From positions 337,424 through 401,423 of the forward strand of contig NZ_JAJGBN010000004.1 of the NCBI RefSeq assembly GCF_020782875.1: DNA of 64,000 nt. Reading direction: 5' to 3'. This stretch comes from Allomuricauda sp. M10 (GTDB lineage Bacteria > Bacteroidota > Bacteroidia > Flavobacteriales > Flavobacteriaceae). Numbering within the stretch: the stretch's first letter is position 1; the number at the start of each line of letters is the position of its first letter. A program made the position numbers and the translations under genes. Positions 1 to 8,041 of the stretch are shown here, one piece after another. Under the pieces are notes generated by a model. That model made no database searches. It saw only the letters and a list, made by a program, of their open reading frames with translations, and was not told the origin of the DNA.

Positions 1-63
1 CAAATGTTGGGTAACAAACTATCGCAATTTTCATAAAAACAAATCTAAGGCATTAATCTTAGC
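1..63. other. Window-edge non-coding stretch
   Basis: A+T-rich bases beyond the stop of the GH3/beta-lactamase gene. I see no gene, hairpin or promoter in this short piece. Confidence 0.5.
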
Positions 64-2976
64 CTAGTTAATAATGGAATCATAAATCACCTGCTGTATC
101 CGTGTCCGCAATGCGGAATTAATCAACAAGTTATTGGCAGCAGTTGGGTATGTCCTGTTCGATAGAAATACATAAACCAGTTCGGCATCTGGGTCTGCCC
201 AGGTATAAGTACCCGTGAAACCGCTGTGCCCAAAACTTTTCCGCGAGACACAACCACAGGTAGGTCCCTTTTGCTCCAATTGGGGCTTATCAAAACCTAC
301 TCCCCTGCGTACATTCTTATTGCAGAAATAACAGGTGTTGAATTTTTTGACAGTACGTTCGTTCAACAATTGTTCCCCACCATAATATCCTCCTTGCAGG
401 TACATTTGCATGATCTTTGCCACGTCTTCCGCCGTACTGAACAATCCTGCATGGCCGCCAACACCGCCCTGCATGGCCGCTCCCATATCGTGCACATAGC
501 CCTGTATCCGCTGATATCTGAAATAGTCGTCCTCTTCAGTTGGAACTATCTCATCAACCTGAAATTTTTTCAAAGGATTGAAAGTGGTCCTCTGTAAACC
601 CATAGGTTTGTAAAAAAACTCATCCACCAATTCATCAATTGGTCTTTGATAGGTCTTTTCAATATATTCCTTGAAAACATAATATCCTACATCGCTGTAA
701 CGATAACGGTTCGCCTTTAAAGTCTGTCTTCCTATCCGATTATAAATGGAGTCCTTGTACGATCTTGTGAGATATAAATGATCGGCCACTTTATATGGAA
801 ATGCATCGGAAGGATTGTTCCTGTAAAACTCCGTTGAAGGTTTTCTATCCTTGGTCAGTGTATCCAAATAAAAGGCAATCCATGAAGGTAACCTACCATA
901 ATGGGACAAGGCCTTCAAAACCGTTACATCTTTAAGTTCAGTGCTGGCATACTCCGGCATTAAGTCCTTGAACGTATCATTGAGCTCAATTTTCCCTTCT
1001 TCCTCCATTTTCATGATCATGGGCAGGGTACTCAAAATTTTGGTCAGGGAGGCCAGATCATAAATAGATTCGGAGGTAATGCTATCTTGGGAATCATAGG
1101 TGGGCTTTCCAAAGCTCTTGTTGTAAATGATCTTGCCCTTTCTTGCCACCAAAACCTGGGCTCCAGGGAACATCAAGGAATCGATGCCTTGTTGTACCAT
1201 AGAATCGACCATGGCCAAACCTTCAGTGCTCATCCCAACTCGTTCCGGAATACTGTAGCCCAACCTTTGAATGGATTTCAACTCCACACCGGTTCCCACT
1301 GGGAATTCCGTATGGGCAGAAACCGGTAGTTTTCCTGTTGCACCAACGGCGCCGAAAATAACTTCCGCTGCCTTTTCTTGGGCAATGGCACTATTTTGAT
1401 AGGCCACCACCACCCCATCTATGGCATCCATATTGGGTACATCCAAAAGGGCATATGGTTTAGTGAATAATGTCAGTATAGTGTTACTGGTTCGTAAATG
1501 TGATATTTCTTCCAGCCAATACAGTTCGTTCTGTGAAAACTTATAACCCTTCCATGGGCTTGCATTGCTTTTGTGGAAGCCGATGATCACCAAATTATAA
1601 TTGGCCAGTTCCGTTTTGTATTCCGAAATGTTCTTGGCATCAATTTCGGTCACCTTATAATATTTATTCAACGATTTCAGAAATACCGAACCCGAATCAT
1701 CACCAAAATGTAAGTAAGCAATTTTCTTATTATCCAGTTTTTTGATGGGCATCAATGAAAAATTATTTTTGGCCACCGTGATGGCACCTTCTATGGCTTC
1801 TTCATAAAGCACATCATTTTCAACGGAATTCAGGTCTTCATAAAGGTTTCCCAGAAGAACGGGCTTGTAATCGTTCAACCCCGCCTTGTATTTTGCTTTC
1901 AATATTTTCTTTACCGAAAGGGACAATCGCTCTTCCGTTATCAATCCGGAATTGTAGGCTTGCATCATTTTTTCTTTGGCCTTGTCCACATTTTCGGGCA
2001 TTAGAAGTACATCATTACCAGCCAAAAATGCTTGCAGTTCCACTTCTCCTTCGGGAGCAAATTGCGAAACTGCCTTCATGTTCAACGCATCGGTAAAAAT
2101 CAACCCTTTAAAACCCAATTCTTTTTGCAACAAATCCGTGACAATGGCTTTGGACAAGGTGGAAGGATGCCCCTCCCTACTTTCCAAGGCCGGAACATTC
2201 AAATGCGCAATCATTATGGAACTGAGTCCGTTTTCGATAGCTTTTTTAAACGGAAAAAGCTCAATGGAATCCAGTTCTTCCTTAAACGAATCGATGATAG
2301 GTAACGCTTTGTGGGAATCCGTTTCTGTATCACCATGACCAGGAAAATGCTTCCCAGAAGACAACACCCCAGCGGCTTCCAATCCTTTTAGGAAGGCGAT
2401 TCCTTTCTGTGCAACATTTTTCGGGTCTTCTCCAAAAGAACGATTTCCAATGATGGGATTTCGTGGATTATTGTTCACATCCAAATCGGGAGCGAAATTG
2501 ATATTAATGCCCAAACGTTTGGCATGTCTTCCAATTTGATGCCCTACCCTTTCCACAATAGTACTGTCCTGGATGGCTCCAAGGGTCATGTTCCAAGGAA
2601 AAGCATAGGTAGAATCAAGGCGCATGGCCATGCCCCATTCAGCATCAATTCCGATCAGTAAGGGCACTTTGGATTCAGCTTGGTAAGCATTGGTCAGTTT
2701 GGCCTGTGCAACGGGTGTTCCACTCAAAAATATGACGCCACCAATCCCTGCTTGTTTTACCAGGTTTTTGATTTTATCGGTAGAGGCCTTATCCTGATTG
2801 GAGGCAATACTGACCATGAACAACTGTCCCACTCGTTCTTGCAGGGACATGGAATTGTATTGGTTTTCTACCCAAGCCTGTTGTGCCACAGAATCCTTGG
2901 TGGCCAAAGGGTCTTTTTGGCCAAAAGATTGAAAACAAATGAATATGATTAGGAGGAAGTAGAGCTTTATCCGCAT
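64..2976 (-). CDS. GH3 glycosidase / beta-lactamase-fold serine hydrolase fusion
   Basis: This 970-aa exported protein joins two enzymes. Residues 1-19 form a signal peptide. The N-terminal half is a glycoside hydrolase family 3 domain of the NagZ/beta-N-acetylhexosaminidase type: it carries the KHFPGHGDT motif near residue 207 and FTDALNM near 293, where the Asp is the expected nucleophile. The C-terminal part (about 600-970) is a class C beta-lactamase/esterase-like domain with SLTK near 640, YSD near 760 (YxN is the usual form) and HSG near 917. The family suggests release of GlcNAc from peptidoglycan or chitin fragments plus cleavage of an amide or ester in the periplasm; the second substrate is not known to me. 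It is separated by about 90 bp from the Fe-S operon upstream. The fusion recurs in Bacteroidota, so it is probably not an assembly artefact. Confidence 0.88.
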   Translation of the reverse strand: MRIKLYFLLIIFICFQSFGQKDPLATKDSVAQQAWVENQYNSMSLQERVGQLFMVSIASNQDKASTDKIKNLVKQAGIGGVIFLSGTPVAQAKLTNAYQAESKVPLLIGIDAEWGMAMRLDSTYAFPWNMTLGAIQDSTIVERVGHQIGRHAKRLGININFAPDLDVNNNPRNPIIGNRSFGEDPKNVAQKGIAFLKGLEAAGVLSSGKHFPGHGDTETDSHKALPIIDSFKEELDSIELFPFKKAIENGLSSIMIAHLNVPALESREGHPSTLSKAIVTDLLQKELGFKGLIFTDALNMKAVSQFAPEGEVELQAFLAGNDVLLMPENVDKAKEKMMQAYNSGLITEERLSLSVKKILKAKYKAGLNDYKPVLLGNLYEDLNSVENDVLYEEAIEGAITVAKNNFSLMPIKKLDNKKIAYLHFGDDSGSVFLKSLNKYYKVTEIDAKNISEYKTELANYNLVIIGFHKSNASPWKGYKFSQNELYWLEEISHLRTSNTILTLFTKPYALLDVPNMDAIDGVVVAYQNSAIAQEKAAEVIFGAVGATGKLPVSAHTEFPVGTGVELKSIQRLGYSIPERVGMSTEGLAMVDSMVQQGIDSLMFPGAQVLVARKGKIIYNKSFGKPTYDSQDSITSESIYDLASLTKILSTLPMIMKMEEEGKIELNDTFKDLMPEYASTELKDVTVLKALSHYGRLPSWIAFYLDTLTKDRKPSTEFYRNNPSDAFPYKVADHLYLTRSYKDSIYNRIGRQTLKANRYRYSDVGYYVFKEYIEKTYQRPIDELVDEFFYKPMGLQRTTFNPLKKFQVDEIVPTEEDDYFRYQRIQGYVHDMGAAMQGGVGGHAGLFSTAEDVAKIMQMYLQGGYYGGEQLLNERTVKKFNTCYFCNKNVRRGVGFDKPQLEQKGPTCGCVSRKSFGHSGFTGTYTWADPDAELVYVFLSNRTYPTAANNLLINSALRTRIQQVIYDSIIN

Positions 2977-3067
2977 AAATACCTTGTCTAAGACATGAAC
3001 TTATTGCTGATAAAAATATTGCATTTGGTCGAGGAATGCACAGAAATTAAGATAATTTAAGAACTTC

Positions 3068-3550
3068 CTAAACAAATCTGGAATGCCAACTTTCACTTGC
3101 AGGCACTTCCCAATTTTCAAGATATTCCTGTTTGGTAGCCACCAAATTATTAAAAACGATGGTGTTGGCCGATACCGCCTTTGCCTTGGCCATTTTCTTA
3201 AAATCCATCAAAGGTTTGTATGCGATGAACTCCCCTTGCTTGAAGGAAACGTTCATGCGATCCAAAAGTTCCACCTGAAACTTCTTTTCCAACATTTGGA
3301 TAAAATGTACGGAAGCATCTATGGAACAACCAGATGCACTTGCATTCGTCTGATCCAGACCAACAACAATGAAACGGTTGTATTTGATCTCGAAACCGGC
3401 ATGCAGATCACTCCCATGAGCGGTCCACTGCTTTAAAAATTCCGACATACTCTGCTCTATCTCCAACAACTCGGATTCTGAAAAACTTCTATTGGATTGA
3501 TAGATCCAAATTCGGGAATGATCGGGCAATTCGTTAAAATCTACCAACAT
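3068..3550 (-). CDS. Conserved 160-aa Bacteroidota protein of unknown function
   Basis: This is a soluble 160-aa protein with no signal peptide. Homologues from flavobacteria are, from memory, often named 'ABC transporter ATPase', but I see no Walker A (GxxxxGKS/T), Walker B or ABC signature, so that name looks wrong. A conserved-looking centre includes VVGLDQTNASASGCSIDAS (about residues 68-86), which carries its only cysteine. It begins 1 bp after the stop of the CCG-domain Fe-S protein and is the last gene of that operon, so a role linked to the Fe-S proteins is likely. No catalytic residues can be assigned. Confidence 0.8.
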   Translation of the reverse strand: MLVDFNELPDHSRIWIYQSNRSFSESELLEIEQSMSEFLKQWTAHGSDLHAGFEIKYNRFIVVGLDQTNASASGCSIDASVHFIQMLEKKFQVELLDRMNVSFKQGEFIAYKPLMDFKKMAKAKAVSANTIVFNNLVATKQEYLENWEVPASESWHSRFV

Positions 3551-3551
3551 A

Positions 3552-4337
3552 TCAAATGGAGTTTGCTAATAGTTCGGCTACGTCCAATACCGTAACGCTG
3601 TTTTCTTTTTCATGTGCTTTGATGCCATCCGTCATCATGGTATTGCAATACGGACAACCCGTTGCAATGATGTTGGGATTGGTTTCCAAAGCGTCCTTTG
3701 TTCGTAAAACATTAATGTCCATATTCCCTTTTTCTGGTTCTTTGAACATTTGTGCCCCTCCGGCACCACAACACAAAGCGGTAGTTTTATGGCGTTTCAT
3801 TTCTACCAAATCGGCGTTGGTTTTGGCCAAGATTTCCCTTGGTGCTTCATACACTGAATTGGCCCGACCCAAATAACAGGGATCGTGGAAAGTGATACGC
3901 TTGCCTTTATAAGTTTCTCCTCGCAAGGTCAGACGTCCCTGATCTAAAAGTTCTTTCAAATATTGGGTATGGTGCAAAACATCATAGGTGCCACCAAGAC
4001 CTGGGTATTCATTTTTCAGGGTATTGAAGGAATGGGGATCACAGGTCACAATCCTTTTAATTTCATAACCATTCAACAGTTCAATGTTCATCATGGCCTG
4101 CATTTGGAACAGAAACTCATTCCCAGCCCTTTTGGCCACATCGCCTGTTGAGCTTTCCTCTTGACCTAACACAGCAAAGTCAACATTGGCTTGGTTCAAC
4201 AACTTTACAAAAGCCCTGGATATTTTTTTAGCCCTGTCATCGTAGCTTCCAGCCGAACCTACCCAAAACAAAATTTCCGGTTGTTTGCCTTCGGCCATAA
4301 ACTCCTGCATGGTTTTCACCCTCAATTGTTCACCCAT
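3552..4337 (-). CDS. CCG-domain (Fe-S)-binding protein, HdrB/LutA-like
   Basis: A 261-aa cytoplasmic protein of the cysteine-rich CCG family (heterodisulfide reductase subunit B, GlpC C-terminus, LutA). Cysteine sites are C99 in VTCDPH, C154 in HDPCYLGR, CCGAGG at about 189-194 and CPYC at 228-231. The last two belong to a complete CCG domain. The N-terminal half is less complete, with only C99 recognisable. Such domains bind non-cubane or 4Fe-4S clusters and hand electrons to small redox partners. It lies 10 bp downstream of the membrane dicluster ferredoxin gene, and together they resemble a split HdrD/GlpC. The physiological donor and acceptor cannot be read from the sequence. Confidence 0.87.
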   Translation of the reverse strand: MGEQLRVKTMQEFMAEGKQPEILFWVGSAGSYDDRAKKISRAFVKLLNQANVDFAVLGQEESSTGDVAKRAGNEFLFQMQAMMNIELLNGYEIKRIVTCDPHSFNTLKNEYPGLGGTYDVLHHTQYLKELLDQGRLTLRGETYKGKRITFHDPCYLGRANSVYEAPREILAKTNADLVEMKRHKTTALCCGAGGAQMFKEPEKGNMDINVLRTKDALETNPNIIATGCPYCNTMMTDGIKAHEKENSVTVLDVAELLANSI

Positions 4338-4347
4338 AGTGCTCGAT

Positions 4348-5673
4348 TTATTCGTTTACCCAGTTTAAGCGATCCATTTGGTTGTAAGGCCAAGGAGCTC
4401 CGTTGTTCTCGATGTTGGACATCATATTGTTCAATTCCATTGGAGCAGCGGACTGTTCCATGACCAAGTACCTTCGCATTTCCACAATGATAGATAAAGG
4501 ATCAATACTCACAGGACATGCCTGTACACAAGCATTACAGGTGGTACACGCCCAAAGCTCTTCCCTGCTGATATAATCGTCCAAGAGTTGTTTTCCATCC
4601 GGAACAAATTCGCCTTTGTTGGCGTCCATGTTTTTGCCCACTTCTTCCAAACGGTCACGGGTGTCCATCATGATTTTTCGTGGGGACAATTTTTTTCCTG
4701 TTTGGTTAGCCGGACATTCCGAGGTGCATCGCCCACATTCGGTACAGGTATAGGCATTCAACAATTGCACCCAATTCAAATCCATCACATCCGAAGCCCC
4801 AAATTTTTCGGGAACCGCAGCATCAGAAGTTGCTGGCGCGGCAAAAGGGTCTGCATTGGGATCCATCATCAACTTCACCTCATTGGTAACGGATTGCAGG
4901 TTGTTGAGTTGTCCCTTCGGCTTCACCTTGCCAAAATAAGTGTTCGGGAATGCCAAAAGAATATGAAGGTGTTTGGAATAGTACAAATAGTTCAAAAAGG
5001 CCAAGATTCCCAAGATATGCATCCACCAAGCTGTTCGCTCAATGGCCATTAATCCAGATTCGGACATGCCACTCATTAAAGGAGTCAAAAATTGACTGAT
5101 GGGAAATGAACCTGCCTGAACATAATGTTCTGCTCCCAATTGCTGTAATTGGGAATCCGCTGCATTCATCGTCAAAAAGAGGGTCATCAACACCAATTCG
5201 ATATACAAAATCAGGTTCCCATCCTTTTTGGGCCAGCCCTTCATTTCTGGTTTGATGAATCGTTGCAATCGGATGATGTTCCTTCTAATCCAAAATACAA
5301 CCACGGCCACAATGACCAAGAAGGCCAAAATTTCAAAGGAACCGATCAAAAAATTATAGACGGAACCCAGTGAGGAAAACAATCTATGGGTCCCCAACAG
5401 ACCATCAAGAATAATCTCTAGCACCTCTAAATTGATGATAATAAACCCCACATATACAAAAATGTGCATAATCCCAGCAACCGGACGCACTACCATTTTA
5501 GTCTGTCCCAAGGCAATTCGGATCATATTGTTCCAACGCTGCGTCTTATTATCGCTCACATCCACATCTTTTCCCAATTTGATGTTCCTGGAAAGCTTTT
5601 TCACATTTCGGGTAAAGAAACCCACCCCAGCAATTAGGGCTATGGCAAAGAGAATGTTGGGTACGTATTCCAT
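4348..5673 (-). CDS. Membrane-bound 4Fe-4S dicluster oxidoreductase subunit
   Basis: A 441-aa protein with several hydrophobic segments in the first 230 residues, resembling a NarI/HdrE-type membrane domain, followed by a soluble ferredoxin-like part. Two classical 4Fe-4S motifs are present: CTECGRCTSECP from about residue 308 and CTTCNACVQACP from about residue 376. The protein probably moves electrons between the membrane (quinone or haem) and the CCG-domain partner encoded immediately downstream. Its start abuts the stop of the mlaD-like gene with no gap, indicating co-transcription. Substrate and direction of electron flow remain open. Confidence 0.87.
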   Translation of the reverse strand: MEYVPNILFAIALIAGVGFFTRNVKKLSRNIKLGKDVDVSDNKTQRWNNMIRIALGQTKMVVRPVAGIMHIFVYVGFIIINLEVLEIILDGLLGTHRLFSSLGSVYNFLIGSFEILAFLVIVAVVVFWIRRNIIRLQRFIKPEMKGWPKKDGNLILYIELVLMTLFLTMNAADSQLQQLGAEHYVQAGSFPISQFLTPLMSGMSESGLMAIERTAWWMHILGILAFLNYLYYSKHLHILLAFPNTYFGKVKPKGQLNNLQSVTNEVKLMMDPNADPFAAPATSDAAVPEKFGASDVMDLNWVQLLNAYTCTECGRCTSECPANQTGKKLSPRKIMMDTRDRLEEVGKNMDANKGEFVPDGKQLLDDYISREELWACTTCNACVQACPVSIDPLSIIVEMRRYLVMEQSAAPMELNNMMSNIENNGAPWPYNQMDRLNWVNE

Positions 5674-6642
5674 CTACTGATTTTCTTTTTGTTCAGCCGG
5701 ATCATTTTCAGGCAAGGTATAATCCTTTTGCTTTTTCCCGAAAACAGAAACATTCACGTAGCGCTTTGGATTTAACCTGAAATCCTGCAACAGAAGATCT
5801 AGCTCCCTCGAGGCTGCTGCCAAATTATTGTAAAGGGCATCATCTTTATGCAATTTGCCCAAAGAACCTTCCCCTTCTTCAATTTTGGCCAAAATTCCGT
5901 TGAGCTTGCTGACCGTACCTTGGAACTCGGCAAGGGTACTTCCTAAATCTGCATTGACCAAGGAATCGGATAGTTTTGAGAAATTGGAAGTGATATGGCT
6001 CACATTTTTCAAGGAAGAATCCAATTGCATTTTGTTGTTCTCCAAAAGGGTGTTCATTTTATCAGCACTGCCTTTAAAAGCTTGTACCAGCTCATTCAAG
6101 GATACAATGGTCGCTTTCAGTTCCTTTTTGGTGGGATCGTCCAAAATTTCATTAAAGTTCATCAAAAGAGAATCCGCATTGGAGACCGCTCCTTCAACCT
6201 TCATTTGCAAAGGCGTCAATTTTTGTTGCACCAGTTCGGTAATGCCCGGTTTAATTTTGGATTGAAGGGTATCACCTGACTTGGCCATTGCTGCATCATC
6301 AAAAACGGGTACGATCTGCACTCCTTTTCCACCAATGATCCCAGTATCGAACAATTCAGCAATGCTGTTTTCCGAAAATTGAAATTCATTGCTCACGGAA
6401 AGCGTTACCAACAATTTTCCGGAGCCATCCTTAAATTTGATACTGGTCACATTGCCAACATTATATCCGTTGATGGACACTTGGGTACCGGGTTGCAACC
6501 CCCCAACATTGTCGTATACGGCATAAAACGTTTTGTTATTATCGAAAAGAGGAGAGGATTTTAAGTAGCTCAGCCCAAAGATAAAGGCCACGATTCCTGC
6601 GACTACAATAATCCCGGTCTTGATTTCCCTGGATAGTTTCAA
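5674..6642 (-). CDS. MlaD/MCE family protein
   Basis: This 322-aa protein has a single N-terminal transmembrane helix (about residues 9-29), an MCE domain (about 38-115, including the GLQPGTQVSINGYNVG stretch) and a long helical C-terminal part rich in leucine heptads. MCE proteins form ring-shaped lipid-binding assemblies, usually the periplasmic component of ABC transporters that move phospholipids between membranes (MlaFEDB). No MlaE permease or MlaF ATPase gene is beside it; the partners must be elsewhere. It follows the amidase gene by 66 bp and abuts the Fe-S gene downstream. Confidence 0.88.
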   Translation of the reverse strand: MKLSREIKTGIIVVAGIVAFIFGLSYLKSSPLFDNNKTFYAVYDNVGGLQPGTQVSINGYNVGNVTSIKFKDGSGKLLVTLSVSNEFQFSENSIAELFDTGIIGGKGVQIVPVFDDAAMAKSGDTLQSKIKPGITELVQQKLTPLQMKVEGAVSNADSLLMNFNEILDDPTKKELKATIVSLNELVQAFKGSADKMNTLLENNKMQLDSSLKNVSHITSNFSKLSDSLVNADLGSTLAEFQGTVSKLNGILAKIEEGEGSLGKLHKDDALYNNLAAASRELDLLLQDFRLNPKRYVNVSVFGKKQKDYTLPENDPAEQKENQ

Positions 6643-6708
6643 AAGATTCGGTTTACAGTTTAAACAAAATTAGGAATATTTTTTACAAGGAGACCATTGA
6701 TCTGATGG

Positions 6709-7911
6709 CTACTTCAAAGCATCGGTCAATGGCACCCTGTTTCCATTTTTATAGGCAACGATGTATGATGTACTATAGCCCTTGGCATCCGCATTGGCCT
6801 TGAGCTTTTTGGCTTCGTCCATGTTGGTGGCGTTACCATACATATATCGAAATAGATTTTTGTAGGGCTCCTTCGTCATTTGGTCCAATCCATTAAAGTT
6901 TTCACTTTTTAACGGGATGTTTTTGGCACTGGCCATAATTTGTACCTTATACACAATTCCCGTACTTGAAGGTGGGGTGACCTCTTCCTTCACAACCTTG
7001 GGTTCCACTTTGACCGGAACAGTTTTCGGCTCCTCTTTAATCGGAGCTTCTTCCTTTTTGGTTTCCTCTGGAAGATTCACTGCGACTTCTGTATTTTCAA
7101 TACGTTGTGAAGGTGGTGTGGTAACCACTCCTGTTCCCAATTCTTCCCTATAGGACAGCACAGCATCGGCAATGGCCTTACCCATTTCTTGCTGGCCCTT
7201 TTTGGAGTTGAGATAACTTCCTTCACTTTTATTCGTCAAAAAACCGGTTTCTATCAACACGCTGGGCATAAAGGTTTGGTGTAACACTATAAACCCGGCT
7301 TGTTTTACTTTTCTATCCTTTCTATTGAGGCCATTGGTAAAGTTGTCCTGTAGTTTTTTTCCTAAATGGATGCTTTGTTCCAAAAATTCTTCCTGCATGA
7401 TCGTCAACCCAATAATGGATTCGGGAGAATTGATATCATACTCTGCATATCGGGTGGCATAATCGTCTTCCAAATAGATTACGGAGTTTTCCTTTTTAGC
7501 CACCTCAAAGTTTTGTCGGTTGGCATGTAGTCCCAAAACAAAGGTCCCTGCCCCATTGGCATCAGAATTATGGGAATCACAGTGTACCGAAACAAAAAGA
7601 TCGGCATTGGCCTCGTTGGCAATTCGCCCACGAACAAACAAGTCCACAAAAGTGTCATCATTCCTCGTGTACACTACTTTAATATTAGGATCCTTTGCCA
7701 ATTCTTCACCCGCTTTAAGCACAATGGCGAGGGCGATATCCTTCTCCAAATAGCCATTTCCGAGGTTCCCTGGATCGTGCCCGCCGTGGCCTGCATCCAA
7801 TACAACAACAAATTGATCCTTCGGTGGCATCTTGGTTTCGATTTTCGTAAAAGATGTCAACGGAAGGACAAAGAGAAGAAAAACTAAAAATGCTGACCGA
7901 CTTTTATTCAT
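6709..7911 (-). CDS. N-acetylmuramoyl-L-alanine amidase (amidase_3) with SPOR-like tail
   Basis: A 400-aa secreted Zn amidase that cuts the bond between MurNAc and L-Ala in peptidoglycan, typically for daughter-cell separation. I chose the ATG at 7911 because it gives a clear signal peptide; the frame also opens upstream to 8040 without such a leader. Zinc and catalytic residues are visible: H in DAGHGGHDPG (about 41), E in YLEKDIAL (about 55), H in SVHCDSH (about 109) and E in LIETGFL (about 220). After a Pro/Glu/Lys/Val-rich linker, the last 80 residues look like a SPOR peptidoglycan-binding domain. It is divergent from lptD and heads the mlaD/Fe-S gene row. Confidence 0.92.
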   Translation of the reverse strand: MNKSRSAFLVFLLFVLPLTSFTKIETKMPPKDQFVVVLDAGHGGHDPGNLGNGYLEKDIALAIVLKAGEELAKDPNIKVVYTRNDDTFVDLFVRGRIANEANADLFVSVHCDSHNSDANGAGTFVLGLHANRQNFEVAKKENSVIYLEDDYATRYAEYDINSPESIIGLTIMQEEFLEQSIHLGKKLQDNFTNGLNRKDRKVKQAGFIVLHQTFMPSVLIETGFLTNKSEGSYLNSKKGQQEMGKAIADAVLSYREELGTGVVTTPPSQRIENTEVAVNLPEETKKEEAPIKEEPKTVPVKVEPKVVKEEVTPPSSTGIVYKVQIMASAKNIPLKSENFNGLDQMTKEPYKNLFRYMYGNATNMDEAKKLKANADAKGYSTSYIVAYKNGNRVPLTDALK

Positions 7912-7987
7912 AAGAACTGCTTGATTATAGTGCCCTGTATTGGTTAAAAATATGGTAATCTCCCATAAGTAGACCAAAAAATATATG

Positions 7988-7995
7988 TAAGTTTG
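7988..7995 (+). promoter_or_regulatory. Candidate -7 promoter element for lptD
   Basis: TAAGTTTG matches the Bacteroidota -7 consensus TAnnTTTG exactly. It ends 46 bp before the TTG start of lptD, which would give a leader of roughly 40 nt. No TTG at the -33 spacing is visible, so support is moderate. Confidence 0.42.
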
Positions 7996-8021
7996 AGGCC
8001 AAAAACTGGGCCAAACTAGCA

Positions 8022-8029
8022 CAAAAATA
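8022..8029 (-). promoter_or_regulatory. Candidate -7 element for the amidase operon
   Basis: Read on the minus strand this is TATTTTTG, a TAnnTTTG match. It lies about 110 bp upstream of the amidase ATG. A CAA (minus TTG) at 8045-8047 is a possible -33 element, with a spacing of 15 bp, which is short. The site almost touches the lptD start, so the two promoters would face away from each other across the intergenic region. Confidence 0.28.
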
Positions 8030-8041
8030 GGATTTATCACG

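Noticed and set aside
3068..3550. Annotation of the 160-aa protein as an ABC transporter ATPase
   Set aside because: No Walker A, Walker B or signature motif is present in the sequence, so I do not accept the name.
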